NCBI GenBank assembly: GCA_028282185.1
Contig: JANQIJ010000358.1
Coordinates: forward strand, 1 to 9,171
Length of the DNA: 9,171 bases
Origin: Rhodospirillales bacterium
GTDB taxonomy: Bacteria; Pseudomonadota; Alphaproteobacteria; Rhodospirillales; Casp-alpha2
Direction of reading: 5' to 3'
In this document: piece after piece, positions 1 through 5,575 of the stretch
How the letters are laid out: each line of letters begins with the position of its first letter
How positions within the stretch are numbered: the first letter of the stretch is position 1
The notes under the pieces: generated by a model
What the model saw: the letters and a program-made list of their open reading frames with translations, nothing else
The model's database searches: none
Told to the model about the DNA's origin: nothing
Translations under genes and position numbers: made by a program

Positions 1-2
1 GC

Positions 3-593
3 GCCCGCCGGGTCCGACCGCTGATTGATACGGTCGACCGCCTGTTGGACATCCATTCGATGCAGCATGACACCGGGGCGCTGGTGCTCGCCGGTCCGCT
101 TGACAAGGGCCGCCGCCTGGCCGAAGGCGTCGGCATTCCAGAGCTTGTGGTCATGGACGAGGGCCATGCCGCGGGCCGGCGTTTGCGCGATTATGCGGCG
201 TTCCGCGATCCGGTTTCGCCCAAGGACGCCCTCTTGGTGGAATGCGGTCAACACTGGGCGGCCGAGGCGGCGACCACGGCGAAGCAGACCGCGCTGCGCT
301 TTCTGCTGCACACCGGCATGATCGATATGGACTTCGTCGGGCCGCACCTGGCGCCGGCGCCGCCCGGCCAGCGGATCGTCGAGATCACCCGCCCGGTGAC
401 CATCGAAACGGACGATTTTCATTTCGTCCGGGAATTTCGCGGCCTTGAGGTCATTGCCCGGGCCGGCACGGTGATCGGCCGGGACGGAGACCGCCCCGTG
501 GCCACGCCGCACGATGATTGTATCCTGATCATGCCGTCTCGGCGGTTGATGCCGGGCGCGACGGCCGTGCGCCTGGGACGCTTCATCGGCTGA
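3..593 (+). CDS. Succinylglutamate desuccinylase/aspartoacylase family protein, 3' part only
   Basis: The reading frame is open from the first bases of the window and stops with TGA at 591-593, giving the last 196 residues of a longer protein (family members are usually about 320-350 residues, so the N-terminal part with the first zinc ligands lies outside). Visible are L-L-D-I-H-S at residues 14-19, matching the DxH zinc-ligand motif of AstE/ASPA-type M14 metallo-amidohydrolases, and V-E-C-G-Q-H at residues 79-84, where the Glu fits the catalytic glutamate. The last 80 or so residues are the beta-rich C-terminal domain of this family. Such enzymes hydrolyse N-acyl amino acids or related amides, and the substrate cannot be read from the sequence. 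No in-frame start inside the window is convincing because homology begins before the first candidate. It runs in the same direction as hsp20 but is separated from it by 171 bp with a promoter, so it is probably not in that operon. Confidence 0.82.
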   Translation, partial: ARRVRPLIDTVDRLLDIHSMQHDTGALVLAGPLDKGRRLAEGVGIPELVVMDEGHAAGRRLRDYAAFRDPVSPKDALLVECGQHWAAEAATTAKQTALRFLLHTGMIDMDFVGPHLAPAPPGQRIVEITRPVTIETDDFHFVREFRGLEVIARAGTVIGRDGDRPVATPHDDCILIMPSRRLMPGATAVRLGRFIG

Positions 594-643
594 GTGCGCC
601 GGACCGGCCGACACCGGGCGGAAGGCGCGGCGCGTGGCGGGCG

Positions 644-672
644 TTGACAGGACGGTATTTCATGCCACCTTA
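644..672 (+). promoter_or_regulatory. Predicted housekeeping-type promoter of hsp20
   Basis: A perfect TTGACA -35 hexamer (644-649) is followed, after 16-17 bp, by CACCTT/ACCTTA (666-672) at the -10 position. The -10 is a poor match to TATAAT, but a similar TTGACA plus ACCTT layout recurs upstream of hpf in this window. The start of transcription would fall near 678-683, giving a leader of about 85 nt that contains the predicted RNA thermometer. I see no convincing sigma-32 consensus. A 10-bp palindrome ACCTTAAGGT (667-676) overlaps the -10 and could be an operator. Confidence 0.5.
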
Positions 673-682
673 AGGTCACCGT

Positions 683-761
683 CCGGGTATCGGTCGGCGT
701 TCGAAGGTGCCGCCCGGTGCGGGCCTTCCCCGTTTTCGCTCGTTCGCACCAGAGGAGAACG
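683..761 (+). promoter_or_regulatory. Predicted ROSE-like RNA thermometer in the hsp20 leader
   Basis: The 3' hairpin pairs 731-737 (CGUUUUC) with 755-761 (GAGAACG) and 739-741 (CUC) with 752-754 (GAG), leaving G738 bulged and a 10-nt loop (742-751). The whole Shine-Dalgarno stretch 752-758 is therefore buried. The anti-SD strand contains UCGCU (736-740) opposite AGGA (753-756), which is the ROSE signature U(U/C)GCU with its bulged G. An upstream hairpin pairs 683-687 with 713-717 and 695-698 with 709-712. ROSE elements are known to repress translation of small heat-shock genes at low temperature in alpha- and gammaproteobacteria by melting on heating. Gene context, length (about 80 nt) and motif all fit. 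The fold was worked out by hand, without energy calculation. Confidence 0.68.
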
Positions 762-764
762 CAT

Positions 765-1235
765 ATGTCCCGCCTCGGCAGTTTCAACAGTCCGCTTCTG
801 CTTGGTTTTGAACACCTGGAGCGCATGCTCGACCAGGCGGCGAAGTCGTCCGGGGAAGGCTATCCGCCCTACAACATCGAACAGACCGGCGAGTATGCGC
901 TGCGCATCACGCTGGCCGTCGCCGGGTTCACCGAGGACGACCTGTCGGTGACGCTGGAAGATACCCAGTTGGTCATCCGCGGCAAGCAGCACGACGACGG
1001 TCCGGATCGCGTGTTCATACATCGCGGCATCGCCGCGCGCCAGTTCCAGCGCGCGTTCGTTCTGGCCGAAGGCATTGAGATCACGCACGCCCATCTGGAC
1101 AGCGGTTTGTTGCATGTCGATCTTGAGCGTCAGGTGCCCGAACCGCAGGTCAAAACCATCGTCATCGAGGGTGCCGGGACCAAGGCATCGCGCAAGAAGT
1201 CGGATAAGGCGATCGACGTGACGCCGGAGTCCTGA
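765..1235 (+). CDS. Small heat-shock protein, Hsp20/alpha-crystallin family (IbpA-like)
   Basis: This 156-residue protein is an ATP-independent holdase that binds unfolding cytoplasmic proteins and hands them to DnaK/ClpB. The alpha-crystallin domain runs from about residue 33 to 128. It ends with the hallmark A-H-L-D-S-G-L-L segment (109-116, matching AxxxxGxL) and is followed by the I-V-I anchoring motif (132-134) that mediates oligomerisation. The tail is charged and probably disordered. The ATG at 765 is chosen because a strong GAGGAGA lies 6 nt upstream and the family N-terminus fits. An in-frame start farther upstream would run through the leader hairpins. Expression is probably controlled by the leader thermometer as well as the TTGACA promoter. 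A DUF1150 gene follows on the same strand after 182 bp, a pairing seen repeatedly in alphaproteobacteria. Paralogous hsp20 genes are common, so no specific symbol is given. Confidence 0.93.
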   Translation: MSRLGSFNSPLLLGFEHLERMLDQAAKSSGEGYPPYNIEQTGEYALRITLAVAGFTEDDLSVTLEDTQLVIRGKQHDDGPDRVFIHRGIAARQFQRAFVLAEGIEITHAHLDSGLLHVDLERQVPEPQVKTIVIEGAGTKASRKKSDKAIDVTPES

Positions 1236-1263
1236 GGCCGATCCATCCGCCAGCGCGCGGTCG

Positions 1264-1282
1264 GCGGACGTTTTCCGTCCGC
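1264..1282 (+). terminator. Hairpin after hsp20, weak terminator candidate
   Basis: Perfect 7-bp stem GCGGACG (1264-1270) / CGTCCGC (1276-1282) with a TTTTC loop, 28 bp after the hsp20 stop. No U-tract follows the stem, so it is not a canonical intrinsic terminator. It may pause polymerase, protect the hsp20 mRNA 3' end, or separate hsp20 from the DUF1150 gene. Confidence 0.35.
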
Positions 1283-1417
1283 AGGAAACTCCCTGTTAAC
1301 CATTTTCCCCATGATGGCCTTGTTATTGCATGGGCCCAAACGAAAGCGCGCCTTGCGTCCTCAACCAAGGCTTGGTCGCCCTGATCGCCGCCTCGGCAGG
1401 ATAAGGAAGACGGAAAA

Positions 1418-1654
1418 ATGGCAACTTCGAAAACGGATCTGTTGAAAGCCATGGCTTTGCGCAAGATGTCGGGTCCGGATTTCCTCAGCCTGGGTGCGGA
1501 GAACGTGGTCTTCGTCAAGCCGGTGACGGGTCGCGAAGGCGCCGCGTTCGGCGTGTTCTCGGCCGCCGGCGAGGCGCTCGGCACGGCGACGAGCGCGGAA
1601 TTGGCCGAGGCCACGGCGCTGCAAAACGACTTTTCCGTCGCCACGCTCCATTAG
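1418..1654 (+). CDS. DUF1150 family protein, function unknown
   Basis: A small 78-residue soluble protein with no signal peptide or membrane segment. The sequence, with a central stretch V-V-F-V-K-P-V (residues 29-35) followed by a predicted beta-rich middle and a short helical C-terminus, matches my recollection of the DUF1150 family, which is confined largely to alphaproteobacteria and often lies beside hsp20 genes. No biochemical function is established that I know of. The start is supported by AAGGAAGA at 1403-1410, 7 nt before the ATG. The 182-bp gap to hsp20 contains a stem-loop (1264-1282) and a 13-bp dyad ACCAAG-G-CTTGGT (1364-1376), so it may have its own promoter, although I could not pick a good one. 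Its position suggests a role in protein quality control (inference only). Confidence 0.85.
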   Translation: MATSKTDLLKAMALRKMSGPDFLSLGAENVVFVKPVTGREGAAFGVFSAAGEALGTATSAELAEATALQNDFSVATLH

Positions 1655-1715
1655 GGCGCGCGACCGGCCTGGTCTGCGCCCCTTGGACGAAACTTCTGAA
1701 CCTGATGTTTGATGG

Positions 1716-1739
1716 GCCTGCCGGACAGACCGGCGAGGC
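1716..1739. terminator. Imperfect hairpin between convergent genes
   Basis: GCCT-G-CCGG (1716-1724) pairs with CCGG-CG-AGGC (1730-1739) around an ACAGA loop. It sits between the convergent DUF1150 and ptsN genes and only 3 bp after the ptsN stop. There is no T-run on either strand, so Rho-independent termination is doubtful. It is the only stem I see in this 88-bp gap. Confidence 0.25.
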
Positions 1740-1742
1740 TGG

Positions 1743-2207
1743 TCACGCGGCCTGGACGTCGGCGGAATCACTCAATATCGCGTAAAGTGCTTCGGCGTCG
1801 TCGGTGCCGCGGAGCTTGTCGCAGATTTTGCGGTCGCGCAGCAGGCGGGAAACCCGGGCCAGCGCCTTGAGATGATCGGCACCCGCCGATTCCGGCGCCA
1901 ACAAAAGGAAGATCAGATCAACCGGCTGTTCATCGATGGCCTGAAAATCGATCGGCTTTTCCAGCCGGGCAAACATCCCGAACAGTTTGTCGACCTGCGC
2001 CAGTTTGCCGTGGGGGATGGCGATGCCGTTTCCGACGCCCGTGGTGCCGAGCTTTTCGCGTTCCATCAGAACATCGAAGACAGCGCGTTCCTCAAGGTCG
2101 ACTTGTCCGGCGACGGCCCGCGCCAGTTCCTGCAGGGCCTGCTTCTTACTGCTCACGCGGAGGTTCTGGATAACGCTTTCCGGAAGGAGAAGGTCGCGGA
2201 TTTCCAT
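1743..2207 (-). CDS. ptsN: PTS IIA-like nitrogen regulatory protein (EIIA-Ntr)
   Basis: A 154-residue single-domain EIIA of the fructose/mannitol type, the usual length for PtsN. It is the terminal phosphoacceptor of the nitrogen phosphotransferase chain (PtsP, then NPr, then PtsN) and regulates potassium transport, nitrogen and stress responses by protein contact instead of carrying sugar. The phosphorylated histidine is His66 in the motif G-N-G-I-A-I-P-H-G (59-67). The N-terminal M-E-I-R-D-L-L-L-P-E-S-V-I is typical. The ATG at 2207 is preceded by AAAGGAC at good spacing. It lies 53 bp downstream of hpf and is probably co-transcribed with it, the order rpoN-hpf-ptsN being widely conserved. 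PtsP and NPr are not in this window. Dimeric FPr-type fusions are excluded by length. Confidence 0.95.
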   Translation of the reverse strand: MEIRDLLLPESVIQNLRVSSKKQALQELARAVAGQVDLEERAVFDVLMEREKLGTTGVGNGIAIPHGKLAQVDKLFGMFARLEKPIDFQAIDEQPVDLIFLLLAPESAGADHLKALARVSRLLRDRKICDKLRGTDDAEALYAILSDSADVQAA

Positions 2208-2243
2208 TGCCGGTCCTTTGCCTTTTGGTCGTTAACGGGAGAT

Positions 2244-2258
2244 CGCGCGTGCCGCGCG
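2244..2258 (-). other. GC hairpin between hpf and ptsN
   Basis: Perfect 6-bp stem CGCGCG (2244-2249) / CGCGCG (2253-2258) with a 3-nt loop, just after the hpf stop. There is no T-run, so it is more likely an mRNA-processing or stability element within the hpf-ptsN transcript than a terminator. Confidence 0.3.
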
Positions 2259-2260
2259 CG

Positions 2261-2842
2261 TCATCCATCCTGGCTGTCCGCGTCGTGCGGATCAATCCAG
2301 CCAATGTTGCCGTCTTCGCGCCGATAGACCACGTTCAAGCGTCCGGAACCGCCGTCGCGGAACATCTGCACCGGCGCGTCGGCCAAATCCATGCGCATTA
2401 CGGCCTCGCTCACCGAAAGGGTGGGAATGTTGGTCGGCATTTCGGCGATGATCGTCGGTTCGCCGCCTTCCGGCAGTTCTTCGTGATCGGGCTCCGCCTG
2501 GACCACGTATTGCTGGGCGCGCAAGGTTTCCTGGGCCTGCATGTTCCGATGGTGGTCGGTCAGTCGGCGGTGATAGCGGCGCAATTGTTTGTCGATGCGC
2601 GCCGCCGCCTGATCGAAGGCCGCATAGGCATCGTCGTTCGAACCGCGGCCATGGACGATCACACCGCCCAGCGGATGGACGGAAATTTCCGCACTGAAAT
2701 GATGGCCTTGCTTGGTCAGGACTACCCCGGCCTCCATTGCCTTATCGAAATACTTGGTGACGATATCGCTGAGATGCCCCTCGGCGTGGGCTTTCAAGGC
2801 GTCGCCGACATCCATCTGCTTGCCGTTTACGGTGATCTTCAT
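2261..2842 (-). CDS. hpf: Long-form ribosome hibernation promoting factor (HPF/RaiA, S30AE family)
   Basis: A 193-residue protein with two parts: an N-terminal S30AE/sigma-54 modulation domain (about 1-105, opening M-K-I-T-V-N-G-K-Q-M) that binds the 30S decoding channel, and a C-terminal dimerisation domain (about 129-186, P-T-I-I-A-E to G-W-I-D-P), joined by an acidic linker. Long-form HPF dimerises 70S ribosomes into inactive 100S particles in stationary phase or starvation. The ATG at 2842 is chosen because it gives the family N-terminus. The frame stays open to a TTG at 2896, but that adds 18 non-conserved residues. The Shine-Dalgarno is weak. The gene lies 295 bp after rpoN with its own predicted promoter (3046-3074) and 53 bp before ptsN. 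Older annotation calls this a sigma-54 modulation protein because of its neighbour. Confidence 0.94.
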   Translation of the reverse strand: MKITVNGKQMDVGDALKAHAEGHLSDIVTKYFDKAMEAGVVLTKQGHHFSAEISVHPLGGVIVHGRGSNDDAYAAFDQAAARIDKQLRRYHRRLTDHHRNMQAQETLRAQQYVVQAEPDHEELPEGGEPTIIAEMPTNIPTLSVSEAVMRMDLADAPVQMFRDGGSGRLNVVYRREDGNIGWIDPHDADSQDG

Positions 2843-2889
2843 GTTCCGGATCTTGCCGTTTCTTCTTTCTGCGGTTGTGGCGTCTGATT

Positions 2890-2907
2890 GTGCCAATTCA
2901 ATGGCAC
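2890..2907 (-). promoter_or_regulatory. Inverted repeat 48 bp upstream of hpf, possible operator
   Basis: GTGCCA (2890-2895) and TGGCAC (2902-2907) are perfect inverted arms separated by 6 bp. As DNA it has the size of a regulator half-site pair, and as RNA it would be a 6-bp hairpin in the hpf leader. TGGCAC resembles the first half of a sigma-54 site, but no TTGC follows at the required spacing, so I do not call one here. Confidence 0.3.
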
Positions 2908-3045
2908 CTGGAGAACCAAGGCGCCAACCTTTCCGTCGGGCGCTTAGCCTTGCGCGCGCGCCACCGTCAGCGAAAACGCAGCACCCGGCAAGTCAGGGCG
3001 TGGGCGACCCGCGGCGGCGGCTGCCAGCCGACAACGGAGGCCCGG

Positions 3046-3074
3046 AAGGTAGTTCCGCCGGCACCGCCTGTCAA
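3046..3074 (-). promoter_or_regulatory. Predicted promoter of hpf-ptsN
   Basis: Minus-strand TTGACA (3074-3069), exactly 17 bp, then TACCTT (3051-3046). The -35 is perfect and the -10 matches 3 of 6. The start would be near 3040, leaving a leader of about 200 nt before the hpf ATG. That leader is GC-rich and contains a CGGCT-GCC-AGCCG hairpin (3018-3030) and the dyad at 2890-2907. It would let hpf and ptsN be expressed independently of the LPS/rpoN genes. Confidence 0.5.
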
Positions 3075-3087
3075 CCATGCCCTTAAG

Positions 3088-3136
3088 CGGGGCAATTCCC
3101 CGTCCCGGGGGCGCGACAAACCCCGTTCCCCAACGG
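3088..3136 (-). terminator. Two GC stem-loops downstream of rpoN
   Basis: In transcript order, CCGTT-GGGG-AACGG (3136-3123) begins 2 nt after the rpoN stop and is followed by GGTTTG. CGGGG-AATTG-CCCCG (3102-3088) comes after it. Neither has a proper U-run, but both lie between rpoN and the hpf promoter, so partial termination or a 3' stabiliser is likely. Confidence 0.35.
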
Positions 3137-3137
3137 A

Positions 3138-4688
3138 TTACAGGCGCGCGTTCTTGGTCCGCCGACGCTGTACGGACGACGGTATTCCCAGAGATTCGCG
3201 GTATTTGGCGACGGTTCGACGGGCGATGTCGACGCCGCTGTCGCGTAGCGTGTCGACGATCTTGTCGTCGGACAAAATGGCACCGGGTGCTTCCGCGTCG
3301 ATCAGCGTCTTGATACGGTGTTTGACCGCTTCGGCCGACAGCGCGTCCCCGCCATCGGCGCTTGAGATCGATGAAGTGAAGAAGTACTTCAGCTCGAATA
3401 TCCCCCGGGGCGAAGCCAAATACTTATTGGCGGTTACCCGACTGACCGTACTTTCGTGCATGTCGATGACTTCGGCGACGTCGCGCAGCACGAGCGGCCT
3501 GAGGTGCTGGACCCCCTTGGCGAAAAAAGCGTCCTGCTGACGAACAATTTCCTTGGCGACCTTGAGGATCGTCGTTGCCCGCTGATGCAGGGATTTGACC
3601 AGCCAGTTGGCTGAATTGTACTGCTCGATGATGTACTGGCGATCTTCCTTCGAGGCGCCGCCGCCGTTGACCTCGGCATGGTATTCGTTGTTGACCAGAA
3701 CCCGGGGCAGGGTGTCCGGGTTCAATTCGATATGCCAGCCGCCGGTGCGCCGCTGACGCATCAGCACGTCAGGGACGACCGGATGGGCGATGCTGCCGTC
3801 GAAGGCCAGCGCCGGTTTGGGATCCAGGGCGCGAATTTCGGCAACCATGTCCGCGATGTCCTCCATGTCGACGCCGCACAGCTTGGCCAGGGCTTTGAAC
3901 TCGTGCTTGGCCAACATGTCCAGATTGTCGAGCAGGGCCGCCATTGCCGGATCCAGACGGTCCCGCTCGGCCAGTTGCAGGGCGAGGCACTCCTTCAGGT
4001 TGCGGGCGAACAGACCGGGCGGATCGAATTGCTGCAGGCTGCCGAGTACCCGACTGACCCGATCGGCGCCGCATTCCAGCGCCGCCGCGACGTTTTCCAG
4101 GTCTGCGGTCAGATAGCCGGCGTCGTCCAGGTGATCGATCAGGTAGGCGCCGACCATTCGGTCGACGTGGTCGGGCAGGTCCATGCCCAATTGTTCCAAA
4201 AGATGGTCACGCAGGCTCATCTCCGTCGACAGGACCTGCTCGAGACCGGGTAGCTCTTCGGAATAGCCGCCGGCCACGGACATCGGCAGCACGGCCTCGT
4301 AGCCCGGGTCGGCCGGCGCCTCGACGGCGTCGCCGGCGCCATCCTGGCTATAGAGATCGTCGAGTGCCACGTCCATGTCGCCGTCGGTCGGCCCGCCGTC
4401 GCCTTCGCTGCCGAAATCCAGGTCGATGGCGGCGTCCTCGGATTCGTTCGCGCCGCCTTCTCCCACGGTTTCCGCCTCCGGTCCGCCGACGTCCGCCGGG
4501 CCATCCGCCGGTGCTTCTCCCTGGTCGCTTTCGTCGCGTTCCAGCATCGGGTTCTGTTCAAGCTCTTGTTCGACGAACTCGGCCAGTTCCAGGTTGGACA
4601 GCTGCAACAGTTTGATTGCCTGCTGCAGTTGCGGTGTCATGACCAGCGCCTGGGTTTGGCGCTGATCCAGTCGGGGGGTCATCGCCAT
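3138..4688 (-). CDS. rpoN: RNA polymerase sigma-54 factor RpoN
   Basis: A 516-residue protein, normal length for the family. Region I (1-50) is glutamine/leucine rich and contacts enhancer-binding proteins. Region II (about 51-135) is strongly acidic with many Asp, Glu and Gly residues and is longer than in enterics. The core-binding domain follows (about 145-300). A helix-turn-helix (about 401-421, D-V-A-E-V-I-D-M-H-E-S-T-V-S-R) recognises the -12 element, and the RpoN box A-R-R-T-V-A-K-Y-R-E (489-498) binds the -24 element. Sigma-54 directs RNA polymerase to GG/GC promoters that need AAA+ activators, typically for nitrogen assimilation, motility and related functions. The start at 4688 was chosen for the M-A-M-T-P-R-L family N-terminus, and an ATG two codons later is possible. 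It begins 39 bp after lptB, so it probably belongs to the kdsD-lptCAB transcript. Confidence 0.97.
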   Translation of the reverse strand: MAMTPRLDQRQTQALVMTPQLQQAIKLLQLSNLELAEFVEQELEQNPMLERDESDQGEAPADGPADVGGPEAETVGEGGANESEDAAIDLDFGSEGDGGPTDGDMDVALDDLYSQDGAGDAVEAPADPGYEAVLPMSVAGGYSEELPGLEQVLSTEMSLRDHLLEQLGMDLPDHVDRMVGAYLIDHLDDAGYLTADLENVAAALECGADRVSRVLGSLQQFDPPGLFARNLKECLALQLAERDRLDPAMAALLDNLDMLAKHEFKALAKLCGVDMEDIADMVAEIRALDPKPALAFDGSIAHPVVPDVLMRQRRTGGWHIELNPDTLPRVLVNNEYHAEVNGGGASKEDRQYIIEQYNSANWLVKSLHQRATTILKVAKEIVRQQDAFFAKGVQHLRPLVLRDVAEVIDMHESTVSRVTANKYLASPRGIFELKYFFTSSISSADGGDALSAEAVKHRIKTLIDAEAPGAILSDDKIVDTLRDSGVDIARRTVAKYRESLGIPSSVQRRRTKNARL

Positions 4689-4727
4689 GGCACGGGTCCC
4701 CGGCGGTGACCGGGCCTCGACTGCACC

Positions 4728-5525
4728 CTAGAGACTGAAGCGGTCGCCCAGATAGACACGGCGTACTTCCTCGTTGCCGACGATGTCGGACGGCAGTCCC
4801 TCAAGCAACATCATGCCGTCGTGAATGATGTAGGCCCGGTCGATCACGTCGAGCGTCTCGCGCACGTTATGGTCGGTGATCAGCACGCCGATGCCTCGGT
4901 CCTTCAGATGGGCGACCAGGTCGCGAATGTCACCCACCGCGATGGGGTCGATGCCGGCGAACGGTTCGTCCAGCAGGACGAAATGCGGGTTGGACGCCAA
5001 GGCACGGGCGATTTCAACCCGGCGACGTTCGCCGCCGGAAAGCGCGATCGCCGGCGTGCGTCGCAAGTGGGTGATGGAAAACTCGGCCAGCAGGGCATCC
5101 AGGATTGCCTCCCGCCGGTCCCGATTATTCTCGACCACCTCCAAGGCGGCGCGGATGTTCTGTTCAACGCTCAGGCCGCGAAAGATCGACGCTTCCTGTG
5201 GCAAATAACCGACGCCAAGGCGGGCCCGCCGGTACATGGGCAGGGTGGTAATGTCCTGGCCGTCCAGATAGATCGCTCCGTAGTCCAACTGAACGAGGCC
5301 GGTGATCATGTAGAAACAGGTGGTCTTGCCGGCCCCGTTGGGGCCCAGCAAGCCGACGACCTCGCCGCGCTGGATCGCCAGGTTGACGCCGCGCACCACC
5401 GGCCGCTTCTTGAAGCTCTTGCCCAGGTTCTTGGCAACCAGGCCACGGTTGTCGGCGACCAGGCGGGGGCCTTCGTCCTGATCGGTCGGAAGGGTACCGG
5501 TAGGGAGGGGCGATCTGTCGTTCAT
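4728..5525 (-). CDS. lptB: LPS export ABC transporter ATP-binding protein LptB
   Basis: A 265-residue ATPase of the LptB2FGC complex, which extracts lipopolysaccharide from the inner membrane and pushes it along the periplasmic bridge. All nucleotide-binding elements are intact: Walker A G-P-N-G-A-G-K-T (61-68), Q-loop Gln110, signature L-S-G-G-E (162-166), Walker B F-V-L-L-D-E (182-187) and H-loop His219. About 28 residues at the N-terminus precede the conserved domain and are not conserved. The ATG at 5525 has a poor Shine-Dalgarno, so a later start near the first core residues cannot be excluded, although no nearby internal Met supports one. The 50-bp gap from lptA contains a stem-loop. 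The partners LptF and LptG are not in this window. Confidence 0.96.
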   Translation of the reverse strand: MNDRSPLPTGTLPTDQDEGPRLVADNRGLVAKNLGKSFKKRPVVRGVNLAIQRGEVVGLLGPNGAGKTTCFYMITGLVQLDYGAIYLDGQDITTLPMYRRARLGVGYLPQEASIFRGLSVEQNIRAALEVVENNRDRREAILDALLAEFSITHLRRTPAIALSGGERRRVEIARALASNPHFVLLDEPFAGIDPIAVGDIRDLVAHLKDRGIGVLITDHNVRETLDVIDRAYIIHDGMMLLEGLPSDIVGNEEVRRVYLGDRFSL

Positions 5526-5542
5526 CTTGTTCGCGTGTCGGT

Positions 5543-5559
5543 CCGGCGCGATACGCCGG
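5543..5559 (-). other. Stem-loop between lptA and lptB
   Basis: Perfect 6-bp stem CCGGCG (5543-5548) / CGCCGG (5554-5559) with a CGATA loop, inside the 50-bp lptA-lptB gap and 17 nt before the lptB start codon. There is no T-run, so it may tune lptB translation or mRNA decay within the operon. Confidence 0.35.
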
Positions 5560-5575
5560 CCCCTATCCCCGTCGT

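Noticed and set aside
2890..2907. Sigma-54 promoter for hpf at TGGCAC
   Set aside because: No TTGC or even GC occurs at the required spacing in either orientation, so only the inverted repeat is reported.
2843..3137. 4.5S RNA, RNase P RNA, 6S RNA or tmRNA in the rpoN-hpf gap
   Set aside because: None of the conserved cores I know for these RNAs is present on either strand. The region looks like a leader with small GC hairpins.
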